A stretch of DNA of 64,000 nt. Source: an uncultured Bacteroidota bacterium (lineage in GTDB: Bacteria > Bacteroidota > Bacteroidia > Bacteroidales > UBA12481). Made by a program: the position numbers and the translations under genes. Below the pieces are notes generated by a model. It was not told the DNA's origin, did no database searches, and worked only from the letters and a program-made list of their open reading frames with translations. Positions 54,411 to 63,150 of the stretch are shown here, piece by piece; position 1 is the stretch's first letter, and each line of letters opens with the position of its first letter. Location: the NCBI GenBank assembly GCA_903851365.1, contig CAINOB010000085.1, positions 62,001 through 126,000 on the forward strand, in the 5' to 3' direction.

Positions 54411-55382
54411 CTATCCAATTTCCTCCCTCCGCACTGGCTTGATTCCTTTTCGGTGAAACTGCAGGGTTCCCGCACGCACAGCGATTTCAGCAGCCTGCTC
54501 AATGGAATGCCCTTCTGTTAGGCAGGCTGTCAGCGTAGCCGTCACCTGATCGCCGCACCCGGTTTCATCATGGATTTCGCCTCCTGATATTTCCGGTACC
54601 GGGATATGCCTCAAAACACCTTCACCAAAAAGATAAGCCCCCTTTCCTCCATGTGTTATCATCACATATTCAATACCCTGACTCAATAATATCTCAGCGG
54701 CCTTGGCTGCACTCTCAAAACCATCAATTGCCACTCCAGTCAGTATCTCCGCCTCAAATTCATTCGGCTTGATCACAAAAACCCCCTCTACTCCTAACCT
54801 CCTCTGCTCCTCACCTATGAAACTCCTCTCCTTAATTCCCCCCGGATCAAGCACCACCTTTATCCCGTGCCTCCTTGCCATCGTGATAGCTTCCCTCACC
54901 GTTTCTTCGGGAATTTCCAACGCCAGCATCATATAGGCAGGTTGACTAACCGAACGGAAGAGATCTTCGGCTGCTCTGATATCCTCAGGTCCGAAATCAC
55001 TGTTAATTCCCGGAATGCAGTAAATCTGGTTTTTTCCCGATGCATCAACCGGTATCAGTGCAATACCCGGAAATTTCCGCCCCGACTCCTCAAAATCCAG
55101 TATCTGAACAGAGCCGGTATCCACACCTGCCTCATGGAGTGCATCCAGCGGGACTTTCCACAGTCCATAAGGATCACGGACGGTTTTCCCGATCATAGCA
55201 ACTTTTCCGGCTCCAAGCCATACCGCCGCCATTTGGGCCATATTCCGCGCCTTGCCTCCCGGACCCACGTGAAAAGTGCCTCCCAGGGTCAGCTCACCCG
55301 GCCCTAAAAGCCGCTCAACACCTAACCCGATAAGATCCGTATTCAGACCGCCGGGCACGATAATCTGCAAATCTTCATTCAT
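54411..55382 (-). CDS. PfkB-family sugar kinase
   Basis: A 323-residue cytosolic kinase with the ribokinase fold. It has GGLNTDLIGLGVERLL, GPGGKARNMAQMAAVWLGAGKVAMIGKT (PfkB motif 1), and the end motif DETGCGDQVTATLTA, in which the catalytic base is Asp of CGD. The usual DTTGAGD is DETGCGD here. A charged stretch IKERSFIGEEQRRLGVEGVF between two conserved strands is encoded by AGGAGGTTAGGAGT-like sequence, similar to the 8-base repeat family seen elsewhere, and may be an inserted repeat. It diverges from the symporter/GH38 pair and would phosphorylate the released sugar. Confidence 0.93.
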   Translation of the reverse strand: MNEDLQIIVPGGLNTDLIGLGVERLLGPGELTLGGTFHVGPGGKARNMAQMAAVWLGAGKVAMIGKTVRDPYGLWKVPLDALHEAGVDTGSVQILDFEESGRKFPGIALIPVDASGKNQIYCIPGINSDFGPEDIRAAEDLFRSVSQPAYMMLALEIPEETVREAITMARRHGIKVVLDPGGIKERSFIGEEQRRLGVEGVFVIKPNEFEAEILTGVAIDGFESAAKAAEILLSQGIEYVMITHGGKGAYLFGEGVLRHIPVPEISGGEIHDETGCGDQVTATLTACLTEGHSIEQAAEIAVRAGTLQFHRKGIKPVRREEIG

Positions 55383-55435
55383 CCTCTAAAAATATCAATG
55401 AAATCTGATAAATTTCAGAGCTAAACCAATTTCCT

Positions 55436-57196
55436 ATGAATATCAACTGGATTGATCTGTCGATTGTGGGCGTTTACCTCGTGATGATAGCGATGGTGGG
55501 TTTCGTCATCCGCAAGAAAGCATCTTCCGGCGTGGAAAATTATTTTCTCGCCGGCCGTAATTTACCCTGGTGGGTTCTAGGGATCGCCGGATGCTCCAGC
55601 TATATAGATATTGCCGGGACCATGGCGCTGGTAGGTGCGTTGTTCTATCTGGGCCTGAAAACAGTATGGATGACCAATATTTTCTGGGGATGGTTCATCA
55701 TGGCCGGCTATATGGCTTTCCAGGCAAAATGGATTCGCCGGTCAGGTGTCATGTCGTTTGCCGAATGGAATGAAACCCGCTTTGGCAAGGATCATGACGC
55801 TGAAATGGCCCGATTGGCTTCCGCCATTTTTCTTCTGGTACTGATGATTTTCAACCTCGTATACATGGCCGTCGGCATTGGAAAATTTGCCGAGGATGTT
55901 TTCCCGCTGACCCGCTGGCAATCCACCCTGATTGTATTCGGTGTTGTGGGTATCTACGTAACTCTCGGAGGTTTTTACGGTGTAGTTATAACGGATATTA
56001 TTCAAACCACCTTGATTTTAGTCGGCGCCGTTATCATGATTGTGATGATTTTTCATGGGGGTATTGGTACCGATCTCGTCGCCTCAAAACCCGCCGAATG
56101 GAGCTCACTGGCTCTCAACTGGCATCTCTGGCCTGGCTATGTGGATTCAGCACCGGCAGCATATCAGCATTTTAGTCTCTTTGGCCCATTGATGATCATC
56201 GGTTTCGGCTGGATGATATTCCGCGTACTGGCCGGTCCGAATGTATGGGACTTCCAGTTCTTCCTCACCACCCGCTCACCGCGCGATGCCGCCATGGCAG
56301 GAGGTTTGTGGACCGCCATGTTCATGCTTCGCTGGATTATCGCAATCGCTTTTCTCCTGCTTGGAATCTCCTTTTTAGGTCACACGCAAACTATCGATAG
56401 TGAAAAGATTTTGCCAATGGTGATCTCCCGGCTGCCAATCGGTGTCAGCGGTCTTTTCCTTGCCGTGATGCTGGCGGCGCTGATGTCGTCGCTCAATGCC
56501 ATGGTGAACGTAACCGCAAACGTGGTCACCAATGATTTTTTGAAAAGATATTTTTTCAAAAACCTTCCCGAAAAAAAGGTGGTCCGAATGGGACAGATGG
56601 CATCGATTGTTGCACTTTTAATGGGATTCGCCTTTAGCCTATCCATCAAGAATGTCATCTCTGCCTGGGAAACCATGATTTTTGTGGTCGTCACCATGAT
56701 CCTTGTTCCAGCAACCATGCGCTGGCACTGGTGGCGCTTCAGTGGTAAAGCTTTCGTCTGGAGCATGATCTCTACCGCCGCTTTCATTGCCCTCCAGAAA
56801 ATATTCTTTGGATCGATATCCAGCACCAACTCCCTCGGAATTAATACCCTTGCAAGTCTGGTAATCACCATTGCCATCGGTTTTATTTTCAAACCTACGG
56901 ATACGCAGGTACTGGTGAAATTCTACAGCAAGGTGAAACCATTCGGATTCTGGGGCCCGATACGAAAAGAATCTGTTGCTCAGGGTCTGATGAAAGCCAA
57001 CGACCGGGAGCCCATGTGGGATGCCATCAATGGCCTGATCGCACCGGTTTTCCAGTTTATTATTGCCTTGCTGCCGTTCTATCTGTTCCTCCGCAGGTGG
57101 CCTCAATTCTGGCTGACAGCTGCACTTCTGGCCGGCGTAACGGTGGTATTGTATTTTACCTGGTACAAAAATCTTCCTTCAAAAGATGAAAAATAG
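55436..57196 (+). CDS. Sodium:solute symporter (SSS family)
   Basis: A 586-residue inner-membrane transporter with about 14 helices. It has the SSS pattern of sodium-coupled sugar and vitamin symporters: an N-terminal helix with DLSIVGVYLVMIAMVGFVI, YFLAGRNLPWWVLGIAGCSSYIDIAGT, GGFYGVVITDIIQTTLILV and FLAVMLAALMSSLNAMVNVTANVVTNDF. The C-terminal part is longer than the minimal 13-helix core. It overlaps the GH38 gene by 11 bases, so the two are coupled. With a cytosolic mannosidase and a sugar kinase nearby, a mannoside or manno-oligosaccharide is the best substrate guess, from context only. Confidence 0.95.
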   Translation: MNINWIDLSIVGVYLVMIAMVGFVIRKKASSGVENYFLAGRNLPWWVLGIAGCSSYIDIAGTMALVGALFYLGLKTVWMTNIFWGWFIMAGYMAFQAKWIRRSGVMSFAEWNETRFGKDHDAEMARLASAIFLLVLMIFNLVYMAVGIGKFAEDVFPLTRWQSTLIVFGVVGIYVTLGGFYGVVITDIIQTTLILVGAVIMIVMIFHGGIGTDLVASKPAEWSSLALNWHLWPGYVDSAPAAYQHFSLFGPLMIIGFGWMIFRVLAGPNVWDFQFFLTTRSPRDAAMAGGLWTAMFMLRWIIAIAFLLLGISFLGHTQTIDSEKILPMVISRLPIGVSGLFLAVMLAALMSSLNAMVNVTANVVTNDFLKRYFFKNLPEKKVVRMGQMASIVALLMGFAFSLSIKNVISAWETMIFVVVTMILVPATMRWHWWRFSGKAFVWSMISTAAFIALQKIFFGSISSTNSLGINTLASLVITIAIGFIFKPTDTQVLVKFYSKVKPFGFWGPIRKESVAQGLMKANDREPMWDAINGLIAPVFQFIIALLPFYLFLRRWPQFWLTAALLAGVTVVLYFTWYKNLPSKDEK

Positions 57197-59318
57197 GGTT
57201 CACCTGATATGTAATGCACACCTCGATCCGGTCTGGCAGTGGCGCTGGACGGAAGGCTGCTCTGAGGCGATCGCCACTTTTCGTAATGCAGTGGAAATCA
57301 TTCATGAATATCCGGAGCTGATATTCAATCATAATGAAGCCATTCTATATCAGTGGGTCAAGAAATATGATGCCCGGTTCTTTAATGAAATTCGGGAACT
57401 GGTGGCCCAAAACCGCTGGTTTATTGCCGGTGGCTGGTACCTGCAGCCCGACGTGAACCTGCCTCCTTATGAGAACCTCGTAAGGCATATCCGGATGGGC
57501 CGTGAATTTTTTAAAACCGAATTCGGTGTTGAACCAAAAGTCGCCTACAATTTCGATTCCTTCGGCCACACCGCAGGTTTGCCAAAACTCCTTCGCGATT
57601 TTGGCTATGAATTTTATGTCCACCAGCGCCCCGAGCAGGAATTCATGCCACTGCCCGACAGCCTCTATCAGTGGAAAGGATTAAATGGCGCCACTATTCC
57701 CGCTTATCGCATTGAGATCGGACTTTACCACAGCGAACGAAAGAATATCACTCAAAGGCTCGCCGAGGCAACCAATCTGGCCCTTAAACTCAACCGCGAT
57801 GTAGCCATGTTCTGGGGCCTGGGCAACCACGGTGGCGGCGCCACCCGCATCGACCTCGACCGGATCCGTGAATTCAAGATCGGAGAGCAGCGCGTGGAAT
57901 TTTTGCACAGCACCACTGATCAGTTTTATGAAGCCATCAAACCACTGATTCCTGATTTGCCAGTTTACGAAGGCAGTCTGCAAAGGGTTTTCACCGGCTG
58001 CTACACCTCCCTTTCACGCATCAAGCGCAAAGCCATCGAGGCCAGCGGTGCGGTGTTGCAGGCGGAAAAGCTAGTTGCTATTGTACCCACCCCAACCCCT
58101 CCCTCAAACCAGGGAGGGGCTATAACCTCCTCACCTTCAGTATCCTCCTCAGCTTCCACCCAGATCGCCGACATCTGGCAAGATGTGCTCTTCAACGACT
58201 TTCACGATATTCTTCCCGGCTCCTGCACCGAGCCGGCTGAGCAGGATGCCCTCGACCTGTATGGCCGCGCGATGGAAAATATCCGCAGGTTAAATATGCA
58301 GTCGATAACCTCAATCAACCAAGCGGTTGCACCTATAAAATCACATATCCCGGTTACTGTGTTCAATTCAAACGCCGGACTCACCACCATGCCGGTGGAA
58401 TTTGAATGTATGAGCGATTATCGTCCGTTCTGGGAAGGCGAATGGACGCTGAAACTTTTCGACCGCGAAGGCAACGATATCGCCTGTCAGGAAGAACAGC
58501 CTGATGCCCGCTTGCCCTTTCATCGCTGGCGCCGAAAAATCAGTTTCTTAGCAAACAGCCTTACTCCAGGGGTTCACCACTACTCGCTCCAACCCGTGGA
58601 GGCCGACAACACAGCCGAAACACGAAACACGATACACGATACGCGAAGCCCGATACCCTTGGGCTTTCTCGTGCTTCAAGATCGAGCAGATTCCTGGGGC
58701 ACAAATACTTTTGCCTGGCGTGAAGTCATCGACAAATTTGAACCGGAACAACCGGAGCATATTATAGAAGGCGGACCCATACGTAATATATATGAGTCGA
58801 ATCTGACCTTTCACCACAGCAAAATAACCGTTCATCGGATCTGCTATGCCGATTGGCCTGTTACGGAATACAAGATCAGAATCCAGTGGAATGAAGAACA
58901 AAAACGACTGAAACTGGCTATTCCCGCTCCAATTGAAAACGCAAACCTCACAGCCCAGATCGCCGGCGGCTCCGAGAACTTTCGTGCCGACAGCCAGGAG
59001 CACGTCCATGGCACCTGGCTCTCTTTCGGGGTTCCCGATACCCGATACCCGATACCCGATACCTTTCTTCATGTAGCCCACAATGGTCTCCACGGCTTCG
59101 ATTATGATGGCAAGGAAGTCCGATTATCGATTCTCCGCAGCGCCGCCTTTTGCCACGAACAGGGCTATGACCTGAACAATGGCCGCTCCCATAAATTCAT
59201 GGATATTGGCATTCATGAGGTGCGACTGGCCATCTGGCACGACAACCTGGATCCGGAATTCATTGCAGAATGGCTCAATGCCCCTCCTTTGGCCTGGCCG
59301 CATCTTCCCATCGGTTAA
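57186..59318 (+). CDS. Cytosolic GH38 alpha-mannosidase carrying repeat insertions
   Basis: A 710-residue enzyme with no signal peptide. The GH38 domain starts at once: HLDPVWQW (His12, Asp14 zinc ligands), the nucleophile Asp124 in YNFDSFGH, MFWGLGNHGGG and NDFHDILPGS with another zinc-site His. C-terminal beta-sandwich domains follow. It is retaining and zinc-dependent, hydrolysing alpha-mannosides brought in by the symporter. Three stretches look like inserted intergenic repeats read in frame: 58084-58164 (PTPTPPSNQGG..SSPS), 58616-58657 (ETRNTIHDTRSPIP) and 59034-59063 (PDTRYPIPDT). They fall between conserved blocks, so the enzyme may still fold. Confidence 0.92.
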   Translation: MKNRVHLICNAHLDPVWQWRWTEGCSEAIATFRNAVEIIHEYPELIFNHNEAILYQWVKKYDARFFNEIRELVAQNRWFIAGGWYLQPDVNLPPYENLVRHIRMGREFFKTEFGVEPKVAYNFDSFGHTAGLPKLLRDFGYEFYVHQRPEQEFMPLPDSLYQWKGLNGATIPAYRIEIGLYHSERKNITQRLAEATNLALKLNRDVAMFWGLGNHGGGATRIDLDRIREFKIGEQRVEFLHSTTDQFYEAIKPLIPDLPVYEGSLQRVFTGCYTSLSRIKRKAIEASGAVLQAEKLVAIVPTPTPPSNQGGAITSSPSVSSSASTQIADIWQDVLFNDFHDILPGSCTEPAEQDALDLYGRAMENIRRLNMQSITSINQAVAPIKSHIPVTVFNSNAGLTTMPVEFECMSDYRPFWEGEWTLKLFDREGNDIACQEEQPDARLPFHRWRRKISFLANSLTPGVHHYSLQPVEADNTAETRNTIHDTRSPIPLGFLVLQDRADSWGTNTFAWREVIDKFEPEQPEHIIEGGPIRNIYESNLTFHHSKITVHRICYADWPVTEYKIRIQWNEEQKRLKLAIPAPIENANLTAQIAGGSENFRADSQEHVHGTWLSFGVPDTRYPIPDTFLHVAHNGLHGFDYDGKEVRLSILRSAAFCHEQGYDLNNGRSHKFMDIGIHEVRLAIWHDNLDPEFIAEWLNAPPLAWPHLPIG
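58084..58164 (+). repeat. Palindromic insertion within GH38 coding sequence
   Basis: CCCTCCCTC and GAGGGAGGG-like arms surround AAACCAG, giving CCTCCCT..AGGGAGG hairpin potential. CCTCCTCACC and CCTCCTCAG repeats follow. The encoded low-complexity peptide (Pro/Ser/Thr-rich) separates a helix from the conserved QIADIWQDVLFNDFHD block. Confidence 0.7.
58616..58657 (+). repeat. Six heptads in frame in GH38
   Basis: CGAAACA, CGAAACA, CGATACA, CGATACG, CGAAGCC, CGATACC: exactly 42 bases or 14 codons, so the reading frame is preserved. They encode ETRNTIHDTRSPIP between two beta-sandwich segments. Confidence 0.85.
59034..59063 (+). repeat. Four CCCGATA heptads in frame in GH38
   Basis: Four perfect copies of CCCGATA plus CC (30 bases, ten codons) encode PDTRYPIPDT. 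The same heptad is found in intergenic tracts at 41423 and 42938. It contains no stop codon in any of the six frames. Confidence 0.9.
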
Positions 59319-59325
59319 AATATTT

Positions 59326-59333
59326 TATCTTTG
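59326..59333 (+). promoter_or_regulatory. -7 promoter element for GH78 gene
   Basis: TATCTTTG fits the TAnnTTTG consensus and ends 15 bases before the ATG at 59349, in the 30-base gap after GH38. The GH78 gene can therefore be transcribed separately from the symporter/GH38 pair. Confidence 0.5.
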
Positions 59334-59348
59334 ATAAAACTTCTATAA

Positions 59349-62102
59349 ATGAAAAGATTATCCGTCTATTCCGTGGCTCTCGCGATGACAGTCACAATGC
59401 TGTTTGGACAGCTTTTATTTGCGAGCGATGCAAAACCGCTCATCGAATTAAACAGACTTCGAGTTGAATATCAGGTAAATCCGGTTGGAATTGATATTAC
59501 ACAGCCGCGATTCAGCTGGGAGATAAAAGCCAATGTCCGCAACCTCATGCAGGTAGCCTACGAAGTTCGGGTGGCTCTTAACCCGGATAAGTTGAAAAAA
59601 GGAGATGCCTCATGGTGGTCAAGCGGAAAAGTTCAATCCGATGAAAGCAACCAGCTGGTGTACACCGGTCCGGCTCTCGAAGAAGGGAAAAGATATTATT
59701 GGACAGTCAGGATCTGGGACAACCAAAATCATACGACCGACTGGGCTCCTGCAGCTTACTGGGAAATGGGTCTCCTGAAGGCTGCCGATTGGAAAGCTTC
59801 CTGGATTGAACCGGTCATGAAAGCTGATGCAAAAGCGGAAGAACCTTGCCCTCTGATCCGAAAAACCTTTAACCTGGCAAAAGAGGTGCGTTCGGCACGT
59901 TTATATATTACCTCACACGGACTTTATCAATTGGAGATCAACGGCGCCAAACCTAACGACTGGCTTTTCACCCCCGGATGGACCAGCTACAATAAAAATC
60001 TTCAGTATCAGACCTACGACCTCACCAAACTGCTTAAAAAGGGCGATAATGCCATCGGAGTAACACTTGGAAACGGATGGTATCGCGGTGATCTGGGTTG
60101 GAGCAGGCAGCGCAACCTCTATGGAAATCAATTGGGCGTACTTGCCCAGCTGGAGGTCGAATTTACTGATGGTACCAAAGAAGTAATCCTGACCGATAAA
60201 ACCTGGAAATTCACCACCAGCCCAATCCTGATGTCTGAGATCTATCATGGTGAAAAATATGACGCCCGTTTGGAAGTACCGGGCTGGAGCACTCCTTCAT
60301 TCAACGATAAAGCCTGGAAACCGGTTGCAGTGAAAGAATTCAGCAAGGAAAACCTCACTGCCCAGAACGGCCCAAAGGTCAGACGAATGGTCGAACTCAC
60401 CCCGATAAAGATATTTACCGCCCCCAACGGCGACACCCTGGTGGATATGGGCCAGAACATGGTCGGCTGGGTTAAATTAAAAGTGACCGGAAACGCCGGC
60501 AGGAAAATCACTTTCCGCCATTTCGAGGTCCTCGACAAAACCGGGAATCCATACTACGATAATATCCGTGCAGCAAAACAAACCGTTGAATACACCCTGA
60601 AAGGCATTGGCGAGGAGGTTTTCGAACCGCATTTCACTTTTCAGGGATTCCGTTTTGTAAAAGTTTCAGGCTTTGGCAAAATGCCGGAGGTAAATAATAT
60701 TACAGGAATTGTTATCCATTCAGATATGGACCGTACCGGTGAATTTTCCTGTTCTGACCCGATGGTCAATCAGCTTCAGCATAATATCCAGTGGGGCCAG
60801 ATGGGGAATTTCCTGGATGTTCCCACCGACTGTCCGCAGCGAGATGAACGACTGGGATGGACGGGCGATGCTCAGGTCTTTTCACCCACAGCCTGCTTTA
60901 ACCGCGATGCTGCAACTTTCTATTCCAAATGGCTGAAGGACGTGGCCTTTGATCAGGCACCCGATGGCCGGGTTCCTGACGTTGTCCCGAATATCCTTGG
61001 ACCTGGGGGCTCAACCGGCTGGGCCGATGCCTCGATAATCGTTCCCTGGACGGTATACCGGCAATATGGTGATAAGCGGATTCTCGAACGTCAGTACGCT
61101 TCCATGAAAGCCTGGGTAAATTATATGAAAACCCAATCGGGCTCAAAATTTCTCTGGACCAATGGGAACCATTATGGCGACTGGCTTGCTTTTGCCACCA
61201 CCGACAGCGATTATCCCGGTGCCACTACCGACAAGGATCTTATCGCTACTGCCTACTTTGCCTGGACCTCAAAACTCATGAGCCGGATAGCTGCAATACT
61301 CAATAAACCTGAGGACGCAGCCGCTTATAAGGAGCTTTTCAATAACGTGAGAGCAGCCTATCAGAGGGAGTATGTAACACCCAATGGCCGTCTTTCCTCA
61401 AATACCCAGACTGCCTACGTCATTTCGCTTGCCTTTGGCCTGGTGCCTGATTCGCAGCGCGACAGTGTCGCTGCCCGCCTGGCCAGAGATGTTAAATCCT
61501 TTGGCCATATTACCGCCGGATTTATCGGTTCGGCACTGGTTAACCCTGTTCTTTCTGAATTCGGATATGACAATCTGGCCTATATGTTATTGATGCGCAA
61601 GGATTATCCCGGATACCTTTACCCGATTACCAAGGGCGCTACCACGATCTGGGAACGCTGGGACGGTATCAAGCCCGACGGCAGTTTTCAGGATGCCGGT
61701 ATGAACTCCTTCAACCATTATGCCTATGGCGCCATTGGTAGCTGGATGTACAGCACGGTTGCCGGTTTACAGAAAGATCCTGAGGTTCCGGCATATAAGA
61801 AAATAATAATCCGGCCGGTTCCGGGCGGTGGACTCACCTGGGCCAAGGCTGAACATCAGTCTATATTCGGATTGATAAAATCGGAATGGAAATCAGAAAA
61901 TAAAATGTTGACTTTAAATGTCACCATTCCAGCTAATACCACTGCTGAAGTATATGTCAAAACCAATAACCATGATCAGGTTACCGAAAGCGGCAAACCC
62001 GTTTCATCCATTCCCGGAATAAAATACCTCAGGATGGATAAAGGCTTCGCCGTTTTCAGCATCGGCTCCGGCTCCTATCAATTCGAAACGAAAGAATCGT
62101 AA
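59349..62102 (+). CDS. Secreted GH78 alpha-L-rhamnosidase
   Basis: A 917-residue enzyme with a signal peptide (cleavage near LFASDA27). N-terminal beta domains (Fn3-like; GRYYWTVRIWDNQNHTTDW-type motif) and a carbohydrate-binding jelly roll (ITSHGLYQLEINGAKPNDWLF) precede the (alpha/alpha)6 catalytic domain. The latter contains the GH78 motif DVPTDCPQRDERLGWTGD (general acid Glu near 500) and the second Glu in TTIWERWDG near 770. A C-terminal sandwich closes it. It is inverting, releasing L-rhamnose from plant or bacterial glycans. The TAA stop lies at the start of a GAAGAAGAAGATCGG repeat. Export contrasts with the cytosolic GH38 upstream. Confidence 0.95.
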   Translation: MKRLSVYSVALAMTVTMLFGQLLFASDAKPLIELNRLRVEYQVNPVGIDITQPRFSWEIKANVRNLMQVAYEVRVALNPDKLKKGDASWWSSGKVQSDESNQLVYTGPALEEGKRYYWTVRIWDNQNHTTDWAPAAYWEMGLLKAADWKASWIEPVMKADAKAEEPCPLIRKTFNLAKEVRSARLYITSHGLYQLEINGAKPNDWLFTPGWTSYNKNLQYQTYDLTKLLKKGDNAIGVTLGNGWYRGDLGWSRQRNLYGNQLGVLAQLEVEFTDGTKEVILTDKTWKFTTSPILMSEIYHGEKYDARLEVPGWSTPSFNDKAWKPVAVKEFSKENLTAQNGPKVRRMVELTPIKIFTAPNGDTLVDMGQNMVGWVKLKVTGNAGRKITFRHFEVLDKTGNPYYDNIRAAKQTVEYTLKGIGEEVFEPHFTFQGFRFVKVSGFGKMPEVNNITGIVIHSDMDRTGEFSCSDPMVNQLQHNIQWGQMGNFLDVPTDCPQRDERLGWTGDAQVFSPTACFNRDAATFYSKWLKDVAFDQAPDGRVPDVVPNILGPGGSTGWADASIIVPWTVYRQYGDKRILERQYASMKAWVNYMKTQSGSKFLWTNGNHYGDWLAFATTDSDYPGATTDKDLIATAYFAWTSKLMSRIAAILNKPEDAAAYKELFNNVRAAYQREYVTPNGRLSSNTQTAYVISLAFGLVPDSQRDSVAARLARDVKSFGHITAGFIGSALVNPVLSEFGYDNLAYMLLMRKDYPGYLYPITKGATTIWERWDGIKPDGSFQDAGMNSFNHYAYGAIGSWMYSTVAGLQKDPEVPAYKKIIIRPVPGGGLTWAKAEHQSIFGLIKSEWKSENKMLTLNVTIPANTTAEVYVKTNNHDQVTESGKPVSSIPGIKYLRMDKGFAVFSIGSGSYQFETKES

Positions 62103-62206
62103 GACGAAGAAGAAGATCGGTAAACGAAAGAAAGATCGATGGACGAAAGAATAATCGACAGAGTTGTCATCCCGGCGAAGGCCGGGACCCCGTCCCGAAC
62201 AGCGAA
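62103..62206 (+). repeat. Mosaic repeat with REP-like hairpin after GH78
   Basis: Straight after the stop come a GAAGAAGAAGATCGG module, two variants (GAAAGAAAGATCG, GAAAGAATAATCG) and then GTTGTCATCCCGGC-GAAG-GCCGGG (hairpin 62171-62186) plus ACCCCGTCC. The hairpin module is shared with 23168-23210, where it again follows the GAAGAAGATCGG module. Confidence 0.88.
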
Positions 62207-62229
62207 TATTTCATTGAAACAGAATTAAG

Positions 62230-63150
62230 ATGGACCCATACATCGAAATCCATAACCTGAGCAAGCACTATGGCCCGATCAAGGCAGTGGACGATCTGTC
62301 GATGAAGGTGCTCCCAGGTGATATTTATGGCTTTCTCGGACCAAATGGCTCTGGAAAAAGTACGACTATCCGAATGATGCTTTCCTTGATTCGCCCTACC
62401 TCGGGGCAGATTCTTCTGTTCGGCCGCGACCTGGCAACCGACCGTTTTAAAACACTGAGCCGGATTGGAGCGCTGATTGAAAAACCTGATTTTTATAATT
62501 ATCTCTCGGCCAGAAAAAATCTGGAAATACTCGGAAAACTCTCGGATATTTCAAACCTGAAAACCCGTGTTGATGAAGTGCTTGACATCGTTGGCCTCGT
62601 TCCCCGAGCCGACAGCATTGTCCGGACCTACTCCTTGGGAATGAAACAGCGTCTTGGAATCGCCCAGGCGCTGCTCCATCATCCCGACCTAATCGTTCTC
62701 GATGAACCTACCAACGGACTCGATCCGCAGGGACAGAAAGAGATTCGGGATCTGATAAAATCGCTTAACCGTGATAAGAATATTACCATTCTGATATCCA
62801 GTCATATCTTATACGAGATCGAGCAGATTGCCAATCGGATGATCATCATTGACAGAGGAAAATCTTTGGTCGAAGGAAATGTTCAGGATCTGGTTAACAG
62901 TCAGGATCGACAGGTAGCTTTTGTTCTTGGTGATACCACAGCAGCTCTGAAATTGCTCGATAACACACCATGGACCGCGAGGATCCTAAAAAGCAATGAC
63001 GAGAGGATTTATTTCAAAATCAATAAGGATGAGATACCGCATCTTAATACTTTTCTGGTAGAGAATAAAATGCAGATATTTGCGGTTGAGCCTGTTAGGT
63101 CACTGGAGGATTTCTTTCTTCAAATCACTGATGATGATAAAGTTAATTAG
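62230..63150 (+). CDS. ABC-2-type exporter ATP-binding protein
   Basis: A 306-residue ATPase with Walker A GPNGSGKST, signature YSLGMKQRLGIA, Walker B LIVLDEPTNGLD, and an H-loop His in LISSHILYEIEQI. A C-terminal extension of about 80 residues is the accessory domain of ABC-2 ATPases. It would drive export of a lipid, antibiotic or polymer through the permease encoded next. The two genes overlap by 20 bases and are coupled. There is no sign of a substrate-binding protein, which fits an exporter. It is the first gene after the repeat element and probably starts a new operon. Confidence 0.95.
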   Translation: MDPYIEIHNLSKHYGPIKAVDDLSMKVLPGDIYGFLGPNGSGKSTTIRMMLSLIRPTSGQILLFGRDLATDRFKTLSRIGALIEKPDFYNYLSARKNLEILGKLSDISNLKTRVDEVLDIVGLVPRADSIVRTYSLGMKQRLGIAQALLHHPDLIVLDEPTNGLDPQGQKEIRDLIKSLNRDKNITILISSHILYEIEQIANRMIIIDRGKSLVEGNVQDLVNSQDRQVAFVLGDTTAALKLLDNTPWTARILKSNDERIYFKINKDEIPHLNTFLVENKMQIFAVEPVRSLEDFFLQITDDDKVN

